This document shows positions 25,090-32,924 of a stretch of DNA of 64,000 bases, piece by piece. Origin of the DNA: Verrucomicrobiota bacterium. GTDB lineage: Bacteria; Verrucomicrobiota; Verrucomicrobiia; CAIQCK01. Position numbers and translations under genes: made by a program. Each line of letters opens with the position of its first letter. The first letter of the stretch is position 1. The notes below the pieces were generated by a model, which saw only the letters and a list, made by a program, of their open reading frames with translations, ran no database searches and had not been told where the DNA came from. The stretch is taken from assembly GCA_016222825.1 (NCBI GenBank), contig JACRQF010000009.1:930001-994000 (forward strand), in the 5' to 3' direction.

Positions 25090-26421
25090 TTATTTTCCTC
25101 TGCGTTTGCCTTTCTGTTTCTTGCCAGCGGTTTGCTGGTAGCCGGTGCCGTCGCCGGCTTTGAGCGTTGCGGGGCGGGCGTCCTTGAAGCGATCCAGCGC
25201 GGCCTGAAGTTTCGCGCGCGCAGCGGTCGCTTCGGCGCTGGCGGTCTCGACCGGCTTCGTTTCGAGCGGGTCGGCGGCGTAGTCGAACATCTTGCCGGTC
25301 GCGTAGAGCTTGAACCGTTGGTCGGCGGCAAGCTCGCGCTCGCGGGTCGGGTGCCACACGTAGATCCATTCGCGCGGCTTGCCTTTCCCGCCGCGCAACT
25401 GCTCCAGCAGACTGTGGCCGTCGCACGGCTGGCCTTCCGCCAACGGCGCGCCCGCCGCCTCGCACATCGTCGGCAGAAAGTCGGTCGTGTCCACGAGATC
25501 GCCGCTGACTTTGCCGGCGGGAATCATGACCGGCCAGCTCGCGATGAACGGCACATGCGTGCCGCCGGCCTTGCTCTGGCCTTTGCCGCCCATGACGACG
25601 CGCGCGCCCATGCGCGACTCCATGCCACCGCCGGTGCCGTTGTCGCCGAGGAACATCACCAGCGTGTTCTTACGCAGGCCGTGGTCTTCCAACGCGGCGA
25701 CGAGGCTGCCGACGTGTTTGTCCATGTGGCGCACCATGCCGGCAAAATGCTTCTTGTCGTTGTTGACGTTCTCGCCGACGGCCTTCGGATCCCAGTTGGC
25801 GCTGTCGGGCGTCGGCTGGTAGGGCGAATGGGTGAGGATCATCGGGTAGTAGAGCAGGAACGGCCGCGCCTTGTTCTTCGCGATGAACGCCAGCGCCTGC
25901 TCGTGAACCACGTCAGGGCCGTATTCGCCTTTGGAGAAGTCCTTCTCGACGCCGTTGAACTCCAAGCCGGGGTTGGCGTAGCGCGGCGGCCGGCGCGTGT
26001 GTTGCCAGAGGCACGCCTCGTCGAAACCGAAATGCCGCGGCGAGTCCGGCTGCTGGCCCAACTGCCATTTGCCGAAGATGCCGGTGGCGTAGCCCGCCTG
26101 CTTGAGCCGGTGGGCGAACGTGGTTTGCGCGCGGTCGAGTTCGCCAAACCGGGTGTAGTTGCGGACGTTGTAGAGGCCGGTCATCAGTTGGACGCGCGTC
26201 GGAGTGCAGAGCGGCTGCGAGTGGCAATGCTCGAAGCGCATCCCGCCGGCCGCGAGCTTGTCGAGGCACGGCGTCTGGTAGGAGGTGCCGCCGTTGGCGC
26301 CGATGCACTCATAACCGAGGTCGTCGGCGAGGATGAGGACGATGTTGGGCTTGTTGGCGGCGGAGCAAAACCACGGAAGACCCAAAAGGCACGGAAGAAT
26401 GAGCGTGATTAAGTGTTTCAT
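25090..26421 (-). CDS. S1-family sulfatase (variant active-site motif)
   Basis: 443 residues. Signal peptide (HLITLILPCLLGLPWFCSA); NIVLILADDLGYE; formylglycine site CTPTRVQLMTG. The second signature is FGKWQLGQ, with Gln where most sulfatases have His. It is shorter than its neighbours. The basic tail (GKKQKGKRRGK) resembles that of the next gene. Its start lies 10 bases after the stop of the first sulfatase in the operon. Confidence 0.9.
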   Translation of the reverse strand: MKHLITLILPCLLGLPWFCSAANKPNIVLILADDLGYECIGANGGTSYQTPCLDKLAAGGMRFEHCHSQPLCTPTRVQLMTGLYNVRNYTRFGELDRAQTTFAHRLKQAGYATGIFGKWQLGQQPDSPRHFGFDEACLWQHTRRPPRYANPGLEFNGVEKDFSKGEYGPDVVHEQALAFIAKNKARPFLLYYPMILTHSPYQPTPDSANWDPKAVGENVNNDKKHFAGMVRHMDKHVGSLVAALEDHGLRKNTLVMFLGDNGTGGGMESRMGARVVMGGKGQSKAGGTHVPFIASWPVMIPAGKVSGDLVDTTDFLPTMCEAAGAPLAEGQPCDGHSLLEQLRGGKGKPREWIYVWHPTRERELAADQRFKLYATGKMFDYAADPLETKPVETASAEATAARAKLQAALDRFKDARPATLKAGDGTGYQQTAGKKQKGKRRGK

Positions 26422-26431
26422 GGTGTGACGC

Positions 26432-28111
26432 TCATGGTTGGGCCGGCGGCGCGGCGATGATGTCCACGCTGCGTTTGGAGGCGCGGATGGCGCGATAGGT
26501 GGCGTCCATGCGCTTGACGCGTTCGGCGTGCGCGGGGTCGGCGATGAGGTTCTTCTGCTCGGCGAGGTCGTTCTTCAAGTCGTAGAGCGCGGCGGGCGCG
26601 TCGTTCTTCACGTCCAGCATCAGCTTGAAGTCACCCTCGTAGAGCGCGTGGGCGATGCCGTGGCTGGGCATTTTCGCGGCCTCCTCGGGCCGAATCTTGC
26701 CGGCGCCTTTGGCTTTGCCTTTGCCCGTCGCCTTGCCTTTCGCCCGGGCTTGGCCCTTGGCGGCGGGAGCTTGTTTCTTCGTGGCGGCCACGGTGCCTTC
26801 GCGCGTGAGCACAACGCTTGCATCGGTGAAGCCGCCGTCCTGGTTCACATCGCGGCCGGGCGCGGAATCTATGAGCATGGCGCGGCGCACGGGGCGGCTG
26901 TCATCGCACTGGCCGAGCAACACGGGCGCGAGGCTCACGGCATCAAGGCATTGGTCGGCGGGCACCTTGGCGCCGGCGAGTTCGACCAGCGTGGGCACGA
27001 TGTCATGGATACAGACGAACTGGTCGCGCACGCTGCCGGCGGCGACCTTGCCGGGCCAGCGCACGATGAACGGCACACGATGGCCGCCTTCAAAAATGAA
27101 ACCCTTCTTCCCGCGCAAGCCGCCGACCGCGTCATGGCCGAAGCCGCGCTCGTAGGGCAGGCCGCCGTTGTCGCTGGTGAAATAGATGACGGTGTTGGCC
27201 AGCAGGCCGCGTTGCTCCAGCATCGCCATGAGCTTGCCGAGCAGGATGTCCGGCTCCATCACCATGTCGGTGTGCTCGGTCATCTTGGTCTGGCCTTTCA
27301 ACGGCGTGCCGCGGATCGCCTCGGCCGGCACGTAGGGCGCGTGGCCGCCATCGGTGCAGAAGTGCATGAAGAACGGCGCGTCCTTCCGCTCGCGCTGATG
27401 GAGGTCGAGGAACTTCTCGGCGTGGTCGAGCAGCCGCGCGCCGACTTTGCTGTGGTCCCAGTTCGGCTCGGAGTAATCAATGCACGCGCCGCGCTGGACG
27501 GTCTTGCCCTGGATGATCTTGTCCGCACCGACTTCGGGCAGTTCGTTGACGAGGAACAACAGCGGCAGCGCCTGATGCCCGCGCGGGATGATGGCGCTGT
27601 AATCGAAACCCCACGCGCGCAAACCCTCGGTCATCGGCTTGGTGAAATCGGGATTGCCGTCGGCCAGCTTCGCGTGTTCGCCGCCGAAGCCCTGCTTGCC
27701 GAACATCGCGGTGTGATAGCCCGCGTCCTTGAGCAGGTTCGCCACTGTCTTCTGCCCCGGCAGGATTTGTGACGGCACGTGGAAACCCCACGTGCTGCCC
27801 GGCGCGCGACCGCGCCAGGGATAGTTGCCTGTGAGGAGCGAGTAACGCGTCGGCGCGCACAACGCGGCGGGCGTGTGCGCGTGCGTGAATCGCATCCCTT
27901 CGCGCGCGAGCCGGTCCACGCTCGGCGCGGTGATCTTGCTCTTCGGGTTGTAGCAAGCGTAATCGCCCCAGCCGACGTCGTCGGTGAGGACGACGAGGAA
28001 GTTGGGCTTCGACGATGCGCCCGGGTCGGCGCAGTCGCCATCGGGCGAGGTGATTGCCGAAACAAGGCAAATGAAGCCGAGGATGTTTAAGAACGGTTTT
28101 GCTTTGGTCAC
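26432..28111 (-). CDS. S1-family sulfatase, first gene of the five-sulfatase operon
   Basis: 559 residues from a GTG at 28111, chosen because AAAGGAG lies five bases upstream; no ATG is available. Signal peptide (PFLNILGFICLVSAI). NFLVVLTDDVGWGD and formylglycine site CAPTRYSLLTG. The GKWHLG motif is replaced by FGKQGFGG, so this member is distant from the others. An Ala/Lys/Gly-rich insertion (KGQARAKGKATGKGKAKG) precedes the C-terminal part. No second gene lies between it and the HA-domain gene (107 bases), so the operon promoter is probably there. Confidence 0.88.
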   Translation of the reverse strand: MTKAKPFLNILGFICLVSAITSPDGDCADPGASSKPNFLVVLTDDVGWGDYACYNPKSKITAPSVDRLAREGMRFTHAHTPAALCAPTRYSLLTGNYPWRGRAPGSTWGFHVPSQILPGQKTVANLLKDAGYHTAMFGKQGFGGEHAKLADGNPDFTKPMTEGLRAWGFDYSAIIPRGHQALPLLFLVNELPEVGADKIIQGKTVQRGACIDYSEPNWDHSKVGARLLDHAEKFLDLHQRERKDAPFFMHFCTDGGHAPYVPAEAIRGTPLKGQTKMTEHTDMVMEPDILLGKLMAMLEQRGLLANTVIYFTSDNGGLPYERGFGHDAVGGLRGKKGFIFEGGHRVPFIVRWPGKVAAGSVRDQFVCIHDIVPTLVELAGAKVPADQCLDAVSLAPVLLGQCDDSRPVRRAMLIDSAPGRDVNQDGGFTDASVVLTREGTVAATKKQAPAAKGQARAKGKATGKGKAKGAGKIRPEEAAKMPSHGIAHALYEGDFKLMLDVKNDAPAALYDLKNDLAEQKNLIADPAHAERVKRMDATYRAIRASKRSVDIIAAPPAQP

Positions 28112-28218
28112 GGTCACTCCTTTCAAGTGTGCAACGGTGCCAGTGAAAACACCACGGCCGCGCAGGGGTTTCAACCTTTCTTGTGCAAAACCGGCGCGGC
28201 GATCCTGCGAAGCGGTCT

Positions 28219-30297
28219 TCAGGGCGCGGCCGTTGGCGCATTGGCTGCGCGGTCTTGTGGCGGTTTGGAAGACGGCGGATGGCTCACGATCCGGCGTTCA
28301 AAACTGAACCCAATCGCTTGCAGCCGCCGGATGCGGTCGGGGCTGAGCTTGCCCTCGGCGTATTCCTTGCGCTGGGCGATCATCCACGCGGCGATTCGCT
28401 GCGTTTTCGGGTCACGCTTCGAGATGTGCCAGTTGCTGTGCCGGAGGCGATATTCGGCAGCTTCCCGGAAACGGTCTTCCCATCGGGCCTGCCGCCGCGC
28501 TGCCAGCGCAGCTTGGGCGTTGAAAACAAAACCGATGGCCTTGAGTTGCTGGATGCGTTCGCTGCGGAGCCGTTCGTGACGGTATTCGTAGCGAACGCCC
28601 GTGATCCAGCGGGCCAGTTCCCTGTATTGGGGCTGGTGTTGGTTGACGGCGCAGTGGCCGTGCTCGCGTATGAAAGCCGCCACTTCGGCCAGTCGCTTGC
28701 TCCATTGTTCCTGCCACGCAACCGGCAAATACGCCGCGACGATCTCCGGCGAGACGCCCAAGGCTTTGAGGCGCTCCGCCAGCTCGCCGCGCAGTTTGCC
28801 CCGGCGCCAGTCGCAGCGCTGGGTGCAAAGCCATTGGGCCAACGCGGGGTATTCGCCGCGCGGCACGCGCGCGTGACCGTGCTCGCGCACGAAGGCTTCC
28901 AACTGCGCCATGTATTTTCCGCCCGCGTTTTGCGCGCGCCGCTGTTGCGGTTCCCGCCAGGGATAACCGGTGGCGTCGAGCGCGGCGATGCGATCGGCGG
29001 GCAGTTGGCCGCGCTTGAAGAAGAAACGCTGGCGGTGGACCCACGACGCCAGCCGGTCCAGCGGCGGCTTGTTGGGTATCGTGTGCGGCCCGTGTTCCCG
29101 ACAAAACGCCGCCAACTCCTGCAACAACTGCTCGCCTTCCAAACAATGCGGCCGTTGCCGTCCGCGCCACGGATAGCCGCAGCCGTCGAGCAAGGCGATG
29201 CGCTGCGGGCTGAGTTTGCCGCCCTTGGCGTTCTTGCGTTGCTCATGCAGCCAGACGCAGAGCTTCTTGAATTGGGGATCGCCCACTGGCACCGGACGCG
29301 GCCCGTGCTCGCGGAAGAAAGCGGTCAGTCCGGCCAACTGCTGCTGCCAGCGCGTTTCGCGCGGGGGCGCCGCCGTAACGCCCGTCGCTTCGAGCTGGCG
29401 GCGCTGTTCCTCGCTGAGCAGGCCGCGGGAGACTCTGCGCCGCTGCTCGCGCAACCACCAGCCCAGCGCCGTGTGTTCGCCCGATCGCGTCGGCACATTG
29501 CTGTGGCCGTGTGTCTCGCGGAACGCCGCCAGTTCCAGCATGCGCGCCTGCCAATCCCCTTCGCGCCGCCGGGGCGCGCCGCGCCAGGGATAGCCGCAAC
29601 CTTCCAACAAGGCAATGCGCTGCGGGTTGAGCTGGCCGCGCCGCGCCCGGTTGCGTTGCTCGCACAACCACGTGTGAAGCTGCTTGAACTTCGGATCGGT
29701 GCGAGGCACGGCTTTCGCGCCGTATTCGCGGTGGAAGGCGACCAACTCAGCCAGGCGTTGCTTCCATGCTTCCTCGCGCGCGGAAACTCCCTGCGGCTGG
29801 CCCGCCTGCTCGCCGTCAACGCCGGCCGCCCCGGCTGCCGGCCGCGGAGCGCGTCCCTCCCATTGAAAACCGACTTCCTCCAGCCGCCGGATGCGCTCGG
29901 CGCTCAACAGGCCCCGCTTCTTGGAAGCCCGCTGCGTCTGCACCCAATGCCCAAACACCACGTCCTCTCCCCACTTGTTCGGCACGTTGCAGTGGCCAAA
30001 CCGTTCGCGATACTTCAACAGTTGCTGATAGCGCCGCTCCCAACGCTCCTCGGCCGGGACGGTTTCCGCCGACCAAGTCCAGCCGATGCCCTCCAGCCGC
30101 GCGAGCCGGTCCTGGCGCAACGCGCCGGTGCGCGCGGCGTGAAGTTGTGCCGCCAGCCACTCCGCGAGCTTTTTCCACTCGCCATTCCGCGGCATCCGGA
30201 AATGCCCGTGCTGCCGCTGAAACTCCTGCAACTGGCCGAGCCGCCGTTCCCATCTCACCTCCGGCGAAACCTTCTCTGTTTCGACACTTGTTTCCAT
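28219..30297 (-). CDS. Nine tandem helicase-associated (HA) domains, no helicase
   Basis: 692 residues made almost entirely of nine repeats of about 65-75 residues. Each follows the pattern W..RL..L..F...HGH..VP.......L..WL..QR......G.L...RI..LE.IG..W (examples: RERFGHCNVPNKWGE, GLLSAERIRRLEEVGFQW, GKLSPDRIRRLQAIGFSF). This is the three-helix Myb-like HA domain, normally found as a few copies beside a superfamily II helicase. Here no helicase, nuclease or signal peptide is present. It probably binds nucleic acid through several domains at once; the target is unknown. Repeats 6 and 7 are the most diverged. It lies upstream of the sulfatase operon on the same strand. Confidence 0.85.
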   Translation of the reverse strand: METSVETEKVSPEVRWERRLGQLQEFQRQHGHFRMPRNGEWKKLAEWLAAQLHAARTGALRQDRLARLEGIGWTWSAETVPAEERWERRYQQLLKYRERFGHCNVPNKWGEDVVFGHWVQTQRASKKRGLLSAERIRRLEEVGFQWEGRAPRPAAGAAGVDGEQAGQPQGVSAREEAWKQRLAELVAFHREYGAKAVPRTDPKFKQLHTWLCEQRNRARRGQLNPQRIALLEGCGYPWRGAPRRREGDWQARMLELAAFRETHGHSNVPTRSGEHTALGWWLREQRRRVSRGLLSEEQRRQLEATGVTAAPPRETRWQQQLAGLTAFFREHGPRPVPVGDPQFKKLCVWLHEQRKNAKGGKLSPQRIALLDGCGYPWRGRQRPHCLEGEQLLQELAAFCREHGPHTIPNKPPLDRLASWVHRQRFFFKRGQLPADRIAALDATGYPWREPQQRRAQNAGGKYMAQLEAFVREHGHARVPRGEYPALAQWLCTQRCDWRRGKLRGELAERLKALGVSPEIVAAYLPVAWQEQWSKRLAEVAAFIREHGHCAVNQHQPQYRELARWITGVRYEYRHERLRSERIQQLKAIGFVFNAQAALAARRQARWEDRFREAAEYRLRHSNWHISKRDPKTQRIAAWMIAQRKEYAEGKLSPDRIRRLQAIGFSFERRIVSHPPSSKPPQDRAANAPTAAP

Positions 30298-30472
30298 AGG
30301 TCATCCACGATGTCAACCACACTGCTGGTCGCGCAGTCTGCCACGGTCCCGCTGGAGATTCCAGCCCGATCTCGGCCTGCGGCGCCGAACCCGCCGGAGC
30401 CGGGCACTGGCACGATAAACGGGTGTTACCGGACACAGCGCCAAGCCGTCGCGCGGATATTTCACACGTTTC

Positions 30473-30543
30473 GTAGCCGCCGACGTAAGGAGGCGGAAAG
30501 GCTGTGGCTGGCAACGCGTCCGCCTCCTTACGTCGGCGGCTAC
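30473..30543. repeat. REPIN-like doublet, family D
   Basis: The left half GTAG-CCGCCGACGTAAGGAGGCGG and the right half, its mirror from the minus strand, are separated by about 24 bases. It lies in the 353-base gap between the divergent HA-domain gene and pncA. Apart from the pncA promoter I see nothing else in the gap. Confidence 0.75.
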
Positions 30544-30614
30544 AGCCTGTCGGCGTTTCGTGCAGCGTATGAACTATGCGCGTTGCCGCCGCTGGAGTGG
30601 TCCGGGCAGGCGTT

Positions 30615-30643
30615 TTGTCTTCCGCGCGATTGCGGCGTAGATT
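30615..30643 (+). promoter_or_regulatory. Promoter-like sequence of pncA, near-leaderless
   Basis: TTGTCT (30615-30620), a 17-bp spacer and TAGATT (30638-30643) end seven bases before the ATG at 30651. Transcription would start at or next to the start codon. Confidence 0.5.
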
Positions 30644-30650
30644 CCGTGGC

Positions 30651-31247
30651 ATGAAGCCCCGCCTCGACAACTCCTGCGCGCTGGTGATTGTGGACGTGCA
30701 GAACGACTTCTGCCCCGGCGGCGCGCTGGCGGTGCGCGACGGCGACGCGGTCGTCGAGCCGCTGAACCGCTGCGCCGCGCTCTTCGCCCGGGCCGGAGCG
30801 CTCGTCGTCGCCACGTGCGACTGGCATCCGCCGGACCATTGCTCGTTCCGCGCGCAAGGCGGGCCGTGGCCAGTCCATTGCGTGCGCGGCACACCCGGCG
30901 CGGCGTTTCATCCGGCGCTGCGGCTGCCGGCGGACGCCGTCGTCATCTCCAAGGCCGAAGGCCCGAAGGTGGAGTCGTATTCATTCTTCGGCGAACCGGG
31001 TCTGGAGCAACCGCTGGTGGAGCGCGGCATCCGCCGCCTCTTCATCGGCGGGCTGGCCACGGACTACTGCGTGAAGTGGACGGCGCTGGACGCGGCGAGG
31101 CGTGGTTTTGAAACCTTCGTGCTCGCCGACGCCATCCGCGGCGTGGACGCCCAGCCCGGCGACAGCGCCCGCGCCGTCGAGCAGATGAAGTCCGCCGGCG
31201 TGAAGCTGGTCACGGTGGAGGAAGTGGCCGAAGGGGTGGCACGTTAG
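30651..31247 (+). CDS. pncA: Nicotinamidase
   Basis: 198 residues from the ATG at 30651. It hydrolyses nicotinamide to nicotinate and ammonia in NAD salvage (cytoplasmic). Visible motifs: catalytic Asp in VIVDVQNDFCPGG, metal ligands in CDWHPPDH, catalytic Lys in ISKAEG, and nucleophile Cys in GLATDYCVKWTALDA. The length is typical. The 3' end overlaps the convergent downstream gene by four bases. A diverged copy of its last ~25 codons lies 1.6 kb further on. Confidence 0.93.
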   Translation: MKPRLDNSCALVIVDVQNDFCPGGALAVRDGDAVVEPLNRCAALFARAGALVVATCDWHPPDHCSFRAQGGPWPVHCVRGTPGAAFHPALRLPADAVVISKAEGPKVESYSFFGEPGLEQPLVERGIRRLFIGGLATDYCVKWTALDAARRGFETFVLADAIRGVDAQPGDSARAVEQMKSAGVKLVTVEEVAEGVAR

Positions 31248-31825
31248 TCAATGCCGTAGCTATAGAAATAGACACGTTCAGACGCTCTGTCATAGAACAA
31301 GCAAGCGCCATTCGATGAGAAACTTCCCTTCCATTTTGTATTCTCAAAACATTCATCCGATAGATCCTTCTCGTGTATCCACCACTCGGGAGCACCGGAA
31401 CCGCCAGTTCCGGAGACGAACGAGGAGCGGGAACTCTTCTTAAATCCCAAGCCTCGTATTCTGTCGAAAGTCGCGGCAGATGCTCGGAACCTCAAGTGCA
31501 TGCAGCCAAAGTCAGCCAAGCAATAGATCTTCTGATGCTCTGGCTTGAAATCGGAGCCTGGCTCAAATCCAAAGTTCGTTACGAATGTTTGGCGGATAGT
31601 TTTTGTATCGGCAGTCTCTGACCACGGGTGCATAAAGCCGTAAATGAGAAGACAAAAGCCGCAGAACGCCATGGCCAGAATCATTCCAGCGGGAATGCCA
31701 CCCAGCCATTTCATCCAGCGGCGGCGCTTTCGCACGCCGACAATGAATAGGATGAGAAACGGAATTGAGACAGCAGCGAAAACCCAGATAACGAATACCC
31801 AGAAAATGAAGTTGAGTGCGACCAT
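31244..31825 (-). CDS. Hypothetical membrane protein, AT-richer than its neighbours
   Basis: 193 residues; the family is not recognised. Two transmembrane helices fill the N-terminal third (FIFWVFVIWVFAAVSIPFL and AGMILAMAFCGFCLLIYGF), with a basic loop between (VRKRRRWMKW). The rest is a soluble domain of about 120 residues with several Cys and aromatic residues. Base composition is clearly less GC-rich than flanking genes, which suggests acquisition from elsewhere. It is convergent with and overlaps pncA by four bases. Confidence 0.65.
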   Translation of the reverse strand: MVALNFIFWVFVIWVFAAVSIPFLILFIVGVRKRRRWMKWLGGIPAGMILAMAFCGFCLLIYGFMHPWSETADTKTIRQTFVTNFGFEPGSDFKPEHQKIYCLADFGCMHLRFRASAATFDRIRGLGFKKSSRSSFVSGTGGSGAPEWWIHEKDLSDECFENTKWKGSFSSNGACLFYDRASERVYFYSYGID

Positions 31826-32117
31826 GTCTTAGCAGCTAACATTCATATCGGACAAACGTTCCGGCCAAAAACGAAGTCGGAAGCGATGTCCAACTGGGGC
31901 GGAGGCTGGCGGGGAATCTCCGGCCTGTCAAGCTCGTTGGGCGGGCTGCACTCTGGCGGGGGGTGGCAGTTTTCCACACGCGGCGGAAACCTCCCCGGCC
32001 TTTGCCTCCGGCGCGATGCGCCGCGCATTCCACATTCCGCGTTGCGCAGCCCGCGTTTCTTCGCGGTCCCCGCGGGCGGGTGGGCGCGGAGGCGCGGGAA
32101 GGGGCGTGTCCCTTTTG

Positions 32118-32401
32118 AAAGGTGACGTGTCACCTTTGAAACCTTGGCGTGCAGTTACGAAAGGTGACGTGTCACCTTTCATACCTTGGCGTGCTTCCAG
32201 AAAAGGTGACGTGTCACCTTTGGCAGGGGACATGTCCCTTTTGGAATCTTCGCGTGCTTCCGGCAAAGGTGACGTGTCACCTTTGGTTCCTTGGCGTGCA
32301 GTTACGAAAGGTGACGCGTCACCTTTCATACCTTGGCGTGCAGTTGGCAAAGGTGACACGTCACCTTTGGAACCTTGGGTGTCCCTTTTCAAAAGGGACA
32401 C
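32118..32401. repeat. Helically phased palindrome array 2 (42-bp units)
   Basis: Six 20-bp palindromes with arms AAAGGTGAC/GTCACCTTT (one or two centre bases vary) start at 32118, 32160, 32202, 32265, 32307 and 32349. GGGACATGTCCC sits at 32227, and the array closes with GTGTCCCTTTT-C-AAAAGGGACAC (32379-32401). Centre-to-centre steps are 42, 42, 21, 42, 42, 42 and 31.5 bp. The 22-base spacers share ACCTTGGCGTGC followed by AGTTACG or TTCC-type ends. Both strands read as a 14-residue KGDVSP-type repeat, with no credible start. It lies in a 1.1-kb gap (31826-32924) that also has a family G doublet and a pncA fragment. Confidence 0.8.
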
Positions 32402-32544
32402 GTCGCCTGCGGCGGCGGAAGGCGGTTTTTCTGTGGATTTTGACGCAAAACCCCTTTTCCGACCCCGGAGGCGCTTCTGGGGGACGTGTCCGAGTATTTG
32501 TGTGTGCAGAAAACAACAGGCAGGGCGAGTGATGCGATTCGTTG

Positions 32545-32621
32545 GTAGGGCGAATCGTCCCGATGAGCCGCGGGTCGCGCATATCGGACGCCAGCGGCTC
32601 GGCAGGGACGCCTCGCCCTAC
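32545..32621. repeat. REPIN-like doublet, family G
   Basis: The left half is GTAGGGCGA-ATC-GTCCC-GAT-GAGCC. The right half, read on the minus strand, is GTAGGGCGA-GGC-GTCCCT-GCC-GAGCC. The central stem pairs ATC/GAT and GGC/GCC differ but stay complementary. Confidence 0.7.
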
Positions 32622-32837
32622 CTGCAAAATCCTTCAAGCTTCCTATCCCGATACACAAACTCTCGGACACCCTCCTTCTGGGACAAGAGCGAGCCGACCA
32701 ACGACTGGAGCGACATCGCTACCGTCACCGTCGGCCCGTAGGCTCGCCGCCGTCCGGGTCTTCCGCCGAAGCATTCACGACGCATCGCACCCCGCGATGC
32801 GCCGGGGGCGGGGTGTGGAGAACGGGGCTAGTTCAGC

Positions 32838-32915
32838 GAGGGCACCCGCGCCGTCGAAGAGATAAAGGCTGCGGACGTGAAGCTGGTCACGTCGAAGGAA
32901 ATGGAGGAAGGTGTC
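32838..32915 (+). pseudogene. Fragment of a second nicotinamidase gene (3' end)
   Basis: The translated piece TRAVEEIKAADVKLVTSKEM aligns without gaps to the C-terminus of the intact pncA (ARAVEQMKSAGVKLVTVEEV), followed by EEGV versus AEGV. The frame is preserved but the pieces differ at many positions and the copy runs on past the end of the intact protein. No upstream part of the gene is present. It lies just before the convergent unknown gene ending at 32925. Confidence 0.65.
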
Positions 32916-32924
32916 GGTTTGACC

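Noticed and set aside
32118..32401. CRISPR array
   Set aside because: Repeats are palindromic, spacers are nearly identical to each other, and no cas genes are present.
32016..32741. Protein with 14-residue KGDVSP-type repeats
   Set aside because: Because the core is a palindrome, both strands give the same repeat, and neither has a ribosome site or signal peptide. Spacing in multiples of half a codon step (31.5 bp) and the REPIN within the frame argue for DNA function. A coding role is not fully excluded.
32640..32741. C-terminal end of a secreted protein (TNDWSDIATVTVGP)
   Set aside because: The peptide looks protein-like, but nothing recognisable precedes it and it is too short to support a gene call.
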